In this document: one piece after another, positions 14,528-22,374 of the stretch
How positions within the stretch are numbered: position 1 is the stretch's first letter
How the letters are laid out: every line of letters begins with the position of its first letter
Assembly: GCA_023382975.1 (NCBI GenBank)
Contig: JAHDXO010000039.1
Coordinates: forward strand, 1 to 32,770
From: Pirellulaceae bacterium
Lineage (GTDB): Bacteria; Planctomycetota; Planctomycetia; Pirellulales; Pirellulaceae
Length of the DNA: 32,770 nt
Direction: 5' to 3'
The notes under the pieces: model-generated
What the model was told of the DNA's origin: nothing
The model's database searches: none
The model's input: only the letters and a program-made list of their open reading frames with translations
Position numbers and translations under genes: made by a program

Positions 14528-16999
14528 CTAAGGCTGGTGGGGCGAATCCCGCCGCGCCATCTGCTGTTCCAACCGGGCCAGGTCTTCGTCGATCGCTGCT
14601 TGTTCCGCGGCGTCCAATGCTACGTTGCCAAACCGCACGCGGTAGAAGGCGTCGACGATCCTCTGCGGAAACGACTGGGCCGACTCTGCCGCGGGCAGCA
14701 ATTCGTCCAATTGTCCTTGCACCGCCGCGGCGAATTCGCGCTGGGTTTGACCGCAGGGACGCGCCCGTCCCAGCTTGCCCAGCAGTCGCTCGAAGCGGCG
14801 GTAGAAGCCAACGCGTTCGGCAAACTCCTCGCGATGCTCCGGCCCAATTTTCTGGCCGGTCAAGAATGCCGTCCAGGTGACTCGCCGCCGCTTCCCGGGC
14901 GGCGCATCGAGCCAGCGGAAATGGACCGCGACCCAGATCAGGGTGAGCAACACAAGCATCATCAGCGCCAACCGTGTCTGCGGACTCACCAGAAACCTTT
15001 GCACTCCCGCGACCAGGCTTTTCATCTGCTGGGCGAACCGGCTCCACGATTCGGACAAGGCTTCGGGGTCGGCTTTTTCGGAGACCGGTGCGTAGATGCT
15101 CTCCTGCTGGCGCTTGGCGGTCAATCCCAGCACGTAGTCGCTCCACAACAGTTGGGCGTAGTCCAGAAACTCGTCGATCACGTGGACATAGCTGCGTTCG
15201 AATTGGGCGGCCCGGTCGATATCCGCACCGGGAGTCGCATCCAAACGCAGCCAGCCGCCGTAGGGGCCGGTATCGCTGTCGGGCGGAATCTCCCGAGGCA
15301 CGTCCTCGGGGTCTAAAAACGCCTCGGCCCAGGCGTGGGCATGGCGCTGCCGGACCTGATAGTAGCCGCCCAACAGATTGTATTCGCCGCAATGGAAACC
15401 GACGATCAGCCGCGCGGGAATGCCTTGACTGCGCAACATCATGACCAGCGCGCTGGCATAGTATTCACAGTGCCCGGTGCGGTGATTGGCCACAAAATCC
15501 TCGATGGGATCCAGGCTGGCGTCGCGCCGAATACGGCTGAACTGAAGCGAATAACTGTAGCCGTTTCCTTCCAGGAAGTGGTCCCGCAGGGCTCTGGCCA
15601 AATCGGCTCGCGTGCCACCTGTGCTCCGCTGCTGTTCGGCGATCTCGTCGGCGATCGCCTTTAGACGTGGAAACCGCGCGGCGTCGAACGCCTGCAACCG
15701 CTGCATCTCCTGGGCGAAATAGGAATTGTACTGCTCGTCGCGCATCCGGAAGGTATGGGGAACGACATTCACTTGGACGCCGCCGCGGAATGCCGTGGTG
15801 GCCACTTTGTAGCGATACTCCCGCCGATCTCTCGATTCGCGGTGCAGTTCCGACTCCAACCGCTCGCTGATCGGATCGAGGATCACATCGTCGGGCGTCT
15901 CATCGATCCGGAACGTCGGGTAGACGGCGAACAGGATCGGTTCCCGCACCGGTTCCAGGATCACGTCCTGCCGGACCAGCGCCCGGTTGGGCGGCGGCCG
16001 AAGCAGTCGCCGCGACAAGCCCTGCTTGAACTGCTGCGGGAACCGGGCCGTGATGCTGCTGCGCTGCTTCCAGGACGAGATCCCGTCATCGATGACGTAG
16101 TCGGTCAACACCGCGCCGCGGATGTACGGATCGCCCGAGATGCGGATGACTTCGTCCGAGTCGACATCGCGGAAGCTGACTCGCATTACCATTTCGTCGC
16201 TTTCCAAAGCATCGCCCAATTCGTTCAGACGAAGCTCCGGCGAGAAGCCCACCAGACTCTGGGCGCGCGGGACGACCGCCCGGCCCCAAGAAACGCCCGA
16301 GCGGGGCGCCGCGTAGAACAGCACCAAGCTGAATATCAGCGTGGTCACGCCCATGACGGTGATCTGCGAGTACAGCCCCCGCGAGGTCACCTGCGCGATC
16401 AGCAGCCGGCCACTCAACAAGGCGTTGACCTTCGGACTCGAATCCAGCAAGCGGCGCCAAGCCGCCTCGCGAGGCTCCGCCGCACCCGCCGTAGCGCGCC
16501 GTCGCACCGGGACGCGGCCCAGTCGGACCACCCGCACGACCTCGCGATGCAGGAAGAAAAATGTCAGCGTCGAAATCGCCAGCGCGGCGTAGACCATCAG
16601 CAGCAACCCGAACTCGACCGGCACGTTCAGGGCGGCCGAGACGACGACCTGCAACAGGCTCAACACGATCAACTGCCAGTACAGCCGATCGCTCTTGCGC
16701 TGGTAGAACAGGATGACCTGCAGGTAGACCAGCAGATTCGCCACCGCCAGCAATTGGCCGCGGATGCCCGCGTCGAAGAAATCGCTCAGGCAGGCGAACA
16801 GCGCGATCAGCGCCGCCAGATTGGCAATCCCTCGGTTCAGCCGCAGCCAGTTCAGCGTATCGGTGAAGATCAACGAGGTGGCCGCGGCGAAAAGCACTAG
16901 CAACGGCAACAAAGCATCCCCGCGCGCCACGCCCAACAGCATCGCGCCGACCGTCGCCAGCAACCCCACGTGGATTTGTACGAACCGCTCCAGCTTCAT
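14528..16999 (-). CDS. TgpA-type membrane transglutaminase (DUF3488 - transglutaminase core - DUF4129)
   Basis: An 823-aa inner-membrane protein with a periplasmic protease/transglutaminase-like domain. The first 170 residues form several membrane helices (DUF3488-like), and another helix precedes the extracytoplasmic part. The papain-like core has the complete triad: C511 in TGHCEYYASAL, H555 in HAHAWAEAF and D587 in RLDATPG. One more helix near the C-terminus (LALMMLVLLTLIWVAV) leads to a cytoplasmic DUF4129-like helical tail. The ATG at 16999 (MKLERF) is chosen; a start at 17065 would overlap the DUF58 gene. The pairing with an upstream DUF58 gene 14 bases away is the standard context for this family; the usual MoxR ATPase is not in the window. 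The substrate is unknown in most bacteria. Confidence 0.92.
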   Translation of the reverse strand: MKLERFVQIHVGLLATVGAMLLGVARGDALLPLLVLFAAATSLIFTDTLNWLRLNRGIANLAALIALFACLSDFFDAGIRGQLLAVANLLVYLQVILFYQRKSDRLYWQLIVLSLLQVVVSAALNVPVEFGLLLMVYAALAISTLTFFFLHREVVRVVRLGRVPVRRRATAGAAEPREAAWRRLLDSSPKVNALLSGRLLIAQVTSRGLYSQITVMGVTTLIFSLVLFYAAPRSGVSWGRAVVPRAQSLVGFSPELRLNELGDALESDEMVMRVSFRDVDSDEVIRISGDPYIRGAVLTDYVIDDGISSWKQRSSITARFPQQFKQGLSRRLLRPPPNRALVRQDVILEPVREPILFAVYPTFRIDETPDDVILDPISERLESELHRESRDRREYRYKVATTAFRGGVQVNVVPHTFRMRDEQYNSYFAQEMQRLQAFDAARFPRLKAIADEIAEQQRSTGGTRADLARALRDHFLEGNGYSYSLQFSRIRRDASLDPIEDFVANHRTGHCEYYASALVMMLRSQGIPARLIVGFHCGEYNLLGGYYQVRQRHAHAWAEAFLDPEDVPREIPPDSDTGPYGGWLRLDATPGADIDRAAQFERSYVHVIDEFLDYAQLLWSDYVLGLTAKRQQESIYAPVSEKADPEALSESWSRFAQQMKSLVAGVQRFLVSPQTRLALMMLVLLTLIWVAVHFRWLDAPPGKRRRVTWTAFLTGQKIGPEHREEFAERVGFYRRFERLLGKLGRARPCGQTQREFAAAVQGQLDELLPAAESAQSFPQRIVDAFYRVRFGNVALDAAEQAAIDEDLARLEQQMARRDSPHQP

Positions 17000-17013
17000 C
17001 GTCCGTCGACCTG

Positions 17014-18303
17014 CTACGACATTTGAAAAATCAACCCCAGTTGCGGCGACCCGACATCGACCCAACTCACGTTCGACAGCGCCCGTTGGTGGCGCAATTT
17101 GCCCGCGAACCCCTCGCTCTGTTGCAATCGTTCGAACTGATTGCTACGCGTGCTGATCACCAGGATGCGGGCCCCGACGGGCATCCTCAGCACGACCCCG
17201 CCGAGCAATTCGGCCAGCGAATCGTCGCCGCCGGCTTGAGCCATCGCCAGTCGTTCCATCATCTGTCGCCCAAAGACTCTTGTCGCCCGGCCCGACCAGG
17301 AGCGCGGCGTCTTGGCCGCAAATCCAACGGTCAATTGACTGCGGGCCCGCCGTGTCAACTGGTCGATCACCGTCGCCGTGAAGCTGACCGCCAGTTCGAC
17401 TCGTCCCAATTGCTCGTCGCTCGCCGACTCCGGCACCCACAAGTCGAGAATCAGTGCCAGGTCGTGATCCTGCTGCTGCTCGAATTGCCGCACGGCCAAT
17501 TGGCCCAGTTTGGCTGCCGTCCGCCAGTGAATCCAGCGCTTGCTGTCGCCGGCCCGCCACTCCCGCAATCCGTAGTAGTCTCCGTCAATCGGCCCCTGCC
17601 GGTACTGCGCCTGCTGGCGGCCGAATCGCCGTGTGTCCATCAGTTGCAGCCACTGCGGCGTCAACTGCCCTAATCGCGGCCCGACGATCATCCGCCGATA
17701 CTGAGGCAACCGCGCGGTTGCTTTCACCAAACCCAGGGGAAACCGAGTGGAAACCACCAACGGACCGAAACGGTAACGCCCGCGGCGCGGAAGCGTCAAC
17801 CGGTAGGCACTGCTTTCGGTCTGCTTCGCGCCCAGGTAGGGAATGATCGCGCCGGCGTTGGTCTTCTCGCCGAGCGCCGGATTGTCCGTCGCCGGGTCGG
17901 GCGCAACCGCGTCCTCGATGACCAAGATCCAACTGCCCATGCGATGCCGCAGGTTCTGGCCTTGAATCTCGACGCGAAACGGCTGACCGGCAAAGGCATA
18001 GTCGGGCAGCACCCGTCGTACCGCCAGCCAGCGGACGGACAGAGCCGCCATTCGCCAGTTGTACAAGAGTGGGCCGATCATCAACCCGGCCAGCACAAAC
18101 AGCAAATTGATGTCCCGCAGCGTTGCCCCACCAACGATAAACGCCAGCACCAGACAGTAATACACGCCCTCGCGGCATATCGTGATGGAACGGCGTCGGA
18201 ACACTGTGGAAGTCTCGACAAAAGGCTCGCTCCGCGACGAATACCGACGAATCTGTCGGCTCCGACCGCGAAAGCCTGCGGTATTATACCCACTCGCAGG
18301 CAT
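17014..18303 (-). CDS. DUF58 membrane-anchored protein
   Basis: A 429-aa protein with two membrane helices near the N-terminus (VYYCLVLAFIVGGATLRDINLLFVLAGLMIGPLLYNW), an extracytoplasmic beta region, and the DUF58 signature (GDYYGLREWRAGD, then RWIHWRTAAKLGQLAVRQFE) before a von Willebrand A-like C-terminal part (HDLALILDL). DUF58 proteins act with MoxR ATPases and TgpA-type transglutaminases, the latter lying directly downstream here. The start is uncertain: the first in-frame ATG is at 18303, but a TATAAT lies just inside the frame at 18288-18283. If that is a promoter, a GTG at 18204 would be the start. Neither has a clear Shine-Dalgarno sequence. Confidence 0.9.
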   Translation of the reverse strand: MPASGYNTAGFRGRSRQIRRYSSRSEPFVETSTVFRRRSITICREGVYYCLVLAFIVGGATLRDINLLFVLAGLMIGPLLYNWRMAALSVRWLAVRRVLPDYAFAGQPFRVEIQGQNLRHRMGSWILVIEDAVAPDPATDNPALGEKTNAGAIIPYLGAKQTESSAYRLTLPRRGRYRFGPLVVSTRFPLGLVKATARLPQYRRMIVGPRLGQLTPQWLQLMDTRRFGRQQAQYRQGPIDGDYYGLREWRAGDSKRWIHWRTAAKLGQLAVRQFEQQQDHDLALILDLWVPESASDEQLGRVELAVSFTATVIDQLTRRARSQLTVGFAAKTPRSWSGRATRVFGRQMMERLAMAQAGGDDSLAELLGGVVLRMPVGARILVISTRSNQFERLQQSEGFAGKLRHQRALSNVSWVDVGSPQLGLIFQMS

Positions 18304-18345
18304 GTCGTTCCGAGGCCGGGAACAAATTTGGATAAGCGGCTCGCG

Positions 18346-19548
18346 CTACGGGTCGTAGCCTTCCGCGAACGGACTGCGGTTTTTCGGCATCCAGCGGCAC
18401 ATGCCGATGCCCAGGAAATACAAGCCACAAAGCGGTACGGCCATCAACAACATGCTGACTGGATCGGCTGGGGTCAAAAGCATCGAGATAATGAATATGA
18501 CGAGCACGGAGATCCGCCACTTGTCCAGGTACGCCTCGATCGTGAAAATCCCGATCCGGTTCAGGAACAGCATCACCAAAGGCAGTTGAAAAGCGATCCC
18601 GAATCCCAAAGGCAGAATGAGCACGAACCCCAACCACTCGCTGATACGCGGATCGGGGTCGATGTTCATCATCTTGTTGAATCCGAACAGGAAGCTGAGC
18701 ACGTAGTCGAAAACAAAGCGAAATGCGAGTCCGGCACCGGCCAGGAACAGGAAGATGCTGATCGGCAGGTAGATGTACACGTAACGCTTCTCGTGCGGAT
18801 ACAGACCGGCGGCGACGAACAGCCACAACTGGTAGAAGATGTAGGGACTGGCCAGAATCAAGCCGGACACGAAAGCGGCTTTGAGCCAGATCATAAACGC
18901 TTCTTGCGCGTTCAACGCCTTGACCAGCGTGTTGATCGGTCGCCAGACACGCGCTGTGATCAGCACCGGATGGGGCGCCGGAATCTCGTCGCCCAGGATG
19001 ATCAAGCGTTCCGATTCCGGCGGCGCGGGAGACGTTTCACTCTCGGCTGCTACGCCCGTCGTGCCGGTCGCATCGGATTGACCAGCGGGTTCCTCGGATA
19101 AAGCACCCGTCGGCTCGTCCGGTTTCGGACTGGACGCGGCGCTGTCGATCGGCAAGGTCGGTTGAGGATCGGCAGTCGGCGACGTGCTGTAGTGCTCTTC
19201 GAGCAAACCTTCGACCCGCTTGATTTCGGCGGTCTCGACAAAAATCCTCTCGAAAACAAATCGCTTCTCGTTGATGAATCGTTCGACCTCGGGCGAAAGT
19301 GGCACTCCCTGACGCGAATACTCCTTCGTCAGGTCATCCACCGCCTTGCCGATGTAGTGATCTTCCAAAGCCTTCTTCAAAGGCGTCTGAATCCACTGGA
19401 CGACATAGTTGGCAACGAACAAGCCGATCAGAAATCCGAACATCAGGCCCACCAGGGCGCGGCCCAAACAGACGCGCAGCTCTTCGATGTGTTCCCCGAA
19501 GGTCATCGTGCTGCCCGCAAACAGATTGTCGTCGGGTTGCTTTACCAT
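18346..19548 (-). CDS. tatC: Sec-independent protein translocase TatC with large periplasmic insertion
   Basis: Core of the twin-arginine pathway, which exports folded proteins and binds the RR signal peptide. The conserved parts are present: GEHIEELR before helix 1, the LYPHEKR loop (the Glu that contacts signal peptides in E. coli) and the last helices with SMLLTPADPVSMLLMAVPL. At 400 aa it is about 145 longer than E. coli TatC. The extra length is in the first periplasmic loop, about residues 63-205: a charged helical part (63-118), a Pro/Ser/Thr/Glu-rich stretch (118-180) and a short return segment. In E. coli this loop is under 20 residues. No tatA/B is in the window. A good promoter lies at 19585-19613. 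DUF58 follows 42 bases downstream. Confidence 0.93.
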   Translation of the reverse strand: MVKQPDDNLFAGSTMTFGEHIEELRVCLGRALVGLMFGFLIGLFVANYVVQWIQTPLKKALEDHYIGKAVDDLTKEYSRQGVPLSPEVERFINEKRFVFERIFVETAEIKRVEGLLEEHYSTSPTADPQPTLPIDSAASSPKPDEPTGALSEEPAGQSDATGTTGVAAESETSPAPPESERLIILGDEIPAPHPVLITARVWRPINTLVKALNAQEAFMIWLKAAFVSGLILASPYIFYQLWLFVAAGLYPHEKRYVYIYLPISIFLFLAGAGLAFRFVFDYVLSFLFGFNKMMNIDPDPRISEWLGFVLILPLGFGIAFQLPLVMLFLNRIGIFTIEAYLDKWRISVLVIFIISMLLTPADPVSMLLMAVPLCGLYFLGIGMCRWMPKNRSPFAEGYDP

Positions 19549-19584
19549 GCGATGCGAAGTCCTGTGATGAAAACGCCCGCAGCG

Positions 19585-19613
19585 ATCATAGCATGGCGGT
19601 TGTCGAGGTTCAA
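19585..19613 (-). promoter_or_regulatory. extended -10 sigma-70 promoter for tatC
   Basis: On the minus strand TTGAAC (19613-19608) is followed after 17 bases by TATGAT (19590-19585), with TG one base before the -10 (TGCTATGAT). Transcription would start near 19578, 30 bases before the tatC ATG. The same promoter may drive DUF58 and the transglutaminase gene. Confidence 0.6.
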
Positions 19614-19764
19614 CCGTCCGGGGGCGGGAACCCCGCTGGGAGGGATTGCGGATTGCCTGCCAGCAGCGATGATACCGATTGCTGCGCCCGAAAACGGGGC
19701 TGGCATCGGGTCACGGACGTCCGGTGCTTTTCCCATTTTCCAAGAGCCAAGGAGTACGACCGTG

Positions 19765-20805
19765 ATGAATCCCTGGTATCCACTTCGGTTCCGTCCCCTT
19801 TTTCGACGATACCTGTGGGGCGGGCGACGGCTTCATTCGCTGCTGGGAAAGACAATCGGGGAAGAAGACGATTACGCCGAAAGTTGGGAAGTCGTCGACC
19901 GCGGCGTGGACCAGAGTGTGGTCGTCAATGGTTCCTTGGCCGGCTCGACACTCCACGAACTGGTCGCCCGTCACGGTTCGGAAGTGCTCGGCCGCCATGC
20001 TCCACAAGCGCGGTTCCCGCTGTTGTTCAAGTTCCTCGACTGCCATCGAAGCCTGTCGGTCCAGGTCCATCCGGACGACGTGCAGGCGGCTCGGTTGGAT
20101 GCTCCGGATCTTGGCAAGACCGAGGCCTGGGTGGTGCTTCACGCCGATCCCGGCAGCCTGGTCTACGCTGGTTTGAAGGAAGGCGTCGACCGCGAGACGC
20201 TGGCCCGCTGTGTCGCCGCGGGAAGAACGACCGACTGTCTGCACAGCTTCGAGCCGCGGGTCGGCGATTGCATCTTCATTCCCGCTGGAACCGTCCACGC
20301 CCTGGGTGCCGGACTGGTCGTGGCCGAAGTCCAGCAGGCGAGCGACACCACGTTCCGGCTGTACGACTGGGATCGTGTCGGGCCGGACGGTCGTCCTCGC
20401 CCGCTGCATGTTCGACAGGCGCTGGACGTCATCGACTACCGGACCGGACCCGTCTGGCCCCAACCGCGGCCGCAACCGGAGATGGCGAATCGAGCACCTG
20501 CAATCCCGCGAGATCTCCCGCACGTTCCGGGAGTCAGCCCGGAGTCAGCCGCAACCTCGTTCAGCCTTCCGGCCGAACGGCTGGTGGAATGCGACAAGTT
20601 CGTGCTCGAACGGCGCGAATTCGACACTTCGCAACGACTGGGCGACGGCGACCGGTTTCATTTGATCGCCGTATTGGAGGGCTGTTTCACGGTCGTGGAT
20701 CACGCATTTGGCCGAGGCGATGTTGTCCTGCTGCCAGCCGCCGCGGACAGTCTCTGCTGCCAGCCGATGGAACGCGCCGTAGTGCTCGACATTTTCCTGC
20801 CCTGA
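19765..20805 (+). CDS. manA: mannose-6-phosphate isomerase, class I
   Basis: Interconverts fructose-6-phosphate and mannose-6-phosphate, supplying mannose for polysaccharides and nucleotide sugars; a zinc cupin enzyme. AAGGAG (19749-19754) is 10 bases before the ATG at 19765 and the family-typical N-terminus (LRFRPLFRRYLWGGRRL) follows at once. Zinc ligands are Q100 and H102 in VQVHPDD, E120 in GKTEAW and H178 in PAGTVHALG; the QQASDTTFRLYDWDR segment is also diagnostic. At 346 aa it matches the short bacterial form. It stands alone, divergent from tatC. The frame is open to 19162, but that part overlaps tatC and is not family-like. Confidence 0.93.
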   Translation: MNPWYPLRFRPLFRRYLWGGRRLHSLLGKTIGEEDDYAESWEVVDRGVDQSVVVNGSLAGSTLHELVARHGSEVLGRHAPQARFPLLFKFLDCHRSLSVQVHPDDVQAARLDAPDLGKTEAWVVLHADPGSLVYAGLKEGVDRETLARCVAAGRTTDCLHSFEPRVGDCIFIPAGTVHALGAGLVVAEVQQASDTTFRLYDWDRVGPDGRPRPLHVRQALDVIDYRTGPVWPQPRPQPEMANRAPAIPRDLPHVPGVSPESAATSFSLPAERLVECDKFVLERREFDTSQRLGDGDRFHLIAVLEGCFTVVDHAFGRGDVVLLPAAADSLCCQPMERAVVLDIFLP

Positions 20806-20927
20806 ACTCCGCAGCGCAGGCCGTCAGCGTGATCTACAAGACCAACGCACGGTCCGGACCTTACGAGGTTCCCCCCGTGGTCGACATCGTTCATTCGACG
20901 CCCCGTGTCTGCTGTTCACCGGCCGTC

Positions 20928-22334
20928 TCAGCGGAAGGAAGGTTGAGGCCATTGGCGGCGAGTAGGATCAAGGGGCTCGACGCCCCGGTGTTGAGAGTAG
21001 CCTCGAATTCGGAACTGATGCTCCGCCTCGCTGGCCTTCATTCCGCCCTCGATAAAAAGGATATCGCGCGAATCGATCGGAGCCCAATTGCCCGGGAGCA
21101 GGTGGACAGCGACGGGACGATTGGTCCGAAACTCGCGACTCGCGGTCGGCGCCGGGTCGGTCGCCTGGATCGGCGGCTTGGGCGGCGGCAGTTGGTCTGC
21201 CATGCTGGGGCCGATGCGGAGGTGGCGGAAGTAGACCTCTTCACTGTGGTTCTGCAGCCCGAGGTATCCGGCGGTACGGCGACGCCCCAGTTCCGGCGCG
21301 TGGTCGGGCGTGGCGTTGATGATCTCGGTACCGTTGTGGACGACGCGGTAGGCCGTCTGGCTGCAATCGATTTCCAGCGTATTCCATTGACCGGCCGGCC
21401 GGCTCACCCGCGGCTCGGCAGGGACGATGGCGTACAGGCTGCCGGAATACTGGTAGGGTTTCAGACTCTTGTAGCGGTCGGCGGCGTCGTCCAGGATTTG
21501 GACCTCGATGCCGGCGTCCTCGCCGTGATGGCTGCCGCCAGTCGGAACTCGAATGTAGACGCCTGAGTTGCCGCCCGGTTTGAGCTTGTACTCCAGCCGC
21601 AGATTGAAATCGCCGTGCTCTTCCGCGCTGCGCAACCAGGGGCCCCGCTTTCCCGTGCAAAGCAACAGCCCGTCGCGGACCTCCCAACAGTCCGACGCAC
21701 CGCTGCCGGCGCCTTCCCAGCCGCTCAAGTCGCTGCCGTTGAACATGCTGCGATGCCCCGACTCGGTGATGCGAATCTCGCGCAACTCCAGCACGGCGCC
21801 GTCCTCGCGACCGGAACGGAATTCCAACCAACCGGTTCGAAGCGGAAGATCTTCGAGTCTCCAGCACCGCTGGCCGTTGACAAGCAGTTCCGCGGTCGTC
21901 CCGGCAACGGTCAACTGCAACCGATGCCATTGACCGGGTGGAATGGTGGGACCAGGCTGAGAGTCGGCCCGGTCGGTCAAGCGGCCTGCCGCCGCGCCCG
22001 CCAATCCGATCGAGTAGCCGGACGATTCGGCGGCATTGTCGCCGCTGTCCTGGGCGCCGAAGACGATCCGGCCGGTGTTCTTCTCGCCCGCGGTGCGGAA
22101 CTGCAAGTCCAACTGGAAGTCGGCCAATCGAGCGTGGGTGCGCAGCGAGGCACCGCCCGCTGGCAGCACCAACACCCCGTCTTGCAGCGTCACGTCGCCT
22201 TGAACCGAGAAGGGCAAATCCTCGATACGGTCGGTGATCGCCGGCACTTCGTAACCGGCCGGTTCTGCGGCGGCCGAGACGGCGGTGAACAGGCAGCCCA
22301 GCAGGATGACAGGCAGACGGAACGAGATGTTCAT
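20928..22334 (-). CDS. secreted protein with two DUF1080 (3-keto-disaccharide hydrolase-like) domains
   Basis: Extracytoplasmic 468-aa protein of the DUF1080 family, a concanavalin-like sandwich fold abundant in planctomycetes and linked to glycoside breakdown through 3-keto sugars. The ATG at 22334 starts a signal peptide ending VSAAAEP; the longer frame to 22385 overlaps the preceding gene. The first half (about 35-195) is a divergent sandwich. The second half is canonical: MFNGSDLSGWEG, FNLRLEYKLKPGGNSGVYIR, GIEVQILDD, YLGLQNHSEEVYFRHLRIG. A tail of about 90 residues without family likeness follows. Part of the tail DNA (20970-20994) is a palindrome around GGGGCTCGACGCCCC, perhaps an inserted repeat. 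It starts 40 bases after the lipoprotein stop and likely shares its transcript. Confidence 0.85.
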   Translation of the reverse strand: MNISFRLPVILLGCLFTAVSAAAEPAGYEVPAITDRIEDLPFSVQGDVTLQDGVLVLPAGGASLRTHARLADFQLDLQFRTAGEKNTGRIVFGAQDSGDNAAESSGYSIGLAGAAAGRLTDRADSQPGPTIPPGQWHRLQLTVAGTTAELLVNGQRCWRLEDLPLRTGWLEFRSGREDGAVLELREIRITESGHRSMFNGSDLSGWEGAGSGASDCWEVRDGLLLCTGKRGPWLRSAEEHGDFNLRLEYKLKPGGNSGVYIRVPTGGSHHGEDAGIEVQILDDAADRYKSLKPYQYSGSLYAIVPAEPRVSRPAGQWNTLEIDCSQTAYRVVHNGTEIINATPDHAPELGRRRTAGYLGLQNHSEEVYFRHLRIGPSMADQLPPPKPPIQATDPAPTASREFRTNRPVAVHLLPGNWAPIDSRDILFIEGGMKASEAEHQFRIRGYSQHRGVEPLDPTRRQWPQPSFR

Positions 22335-22374
22335 GGGGGGATTCTCCACAAGCGGAAGGACGGACCTCAGATCC

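Noticed and set aside
15755..16900. Plus-strand open frame of 381 codons rich in Gln, Arg and Asp
   Set aside because: Antisense to the transglutaminase gene; composition is typical of reverse-strand shadow translation.
18283..18288. TATAAT on the minus strand at the start of the DUF58 frame
   Set aside because: No -35 at any normal spacing, so it is not listed as a promoter; noted only as a doubt about the DUF58 start.
19299..21566. Very long plus-strand open frame (755 codons)
   Set aside because: It runs across tatC, manA and DUF1080 in the wrong frame; Arg/Pro/Ser-rich shadow with no ribosome site.
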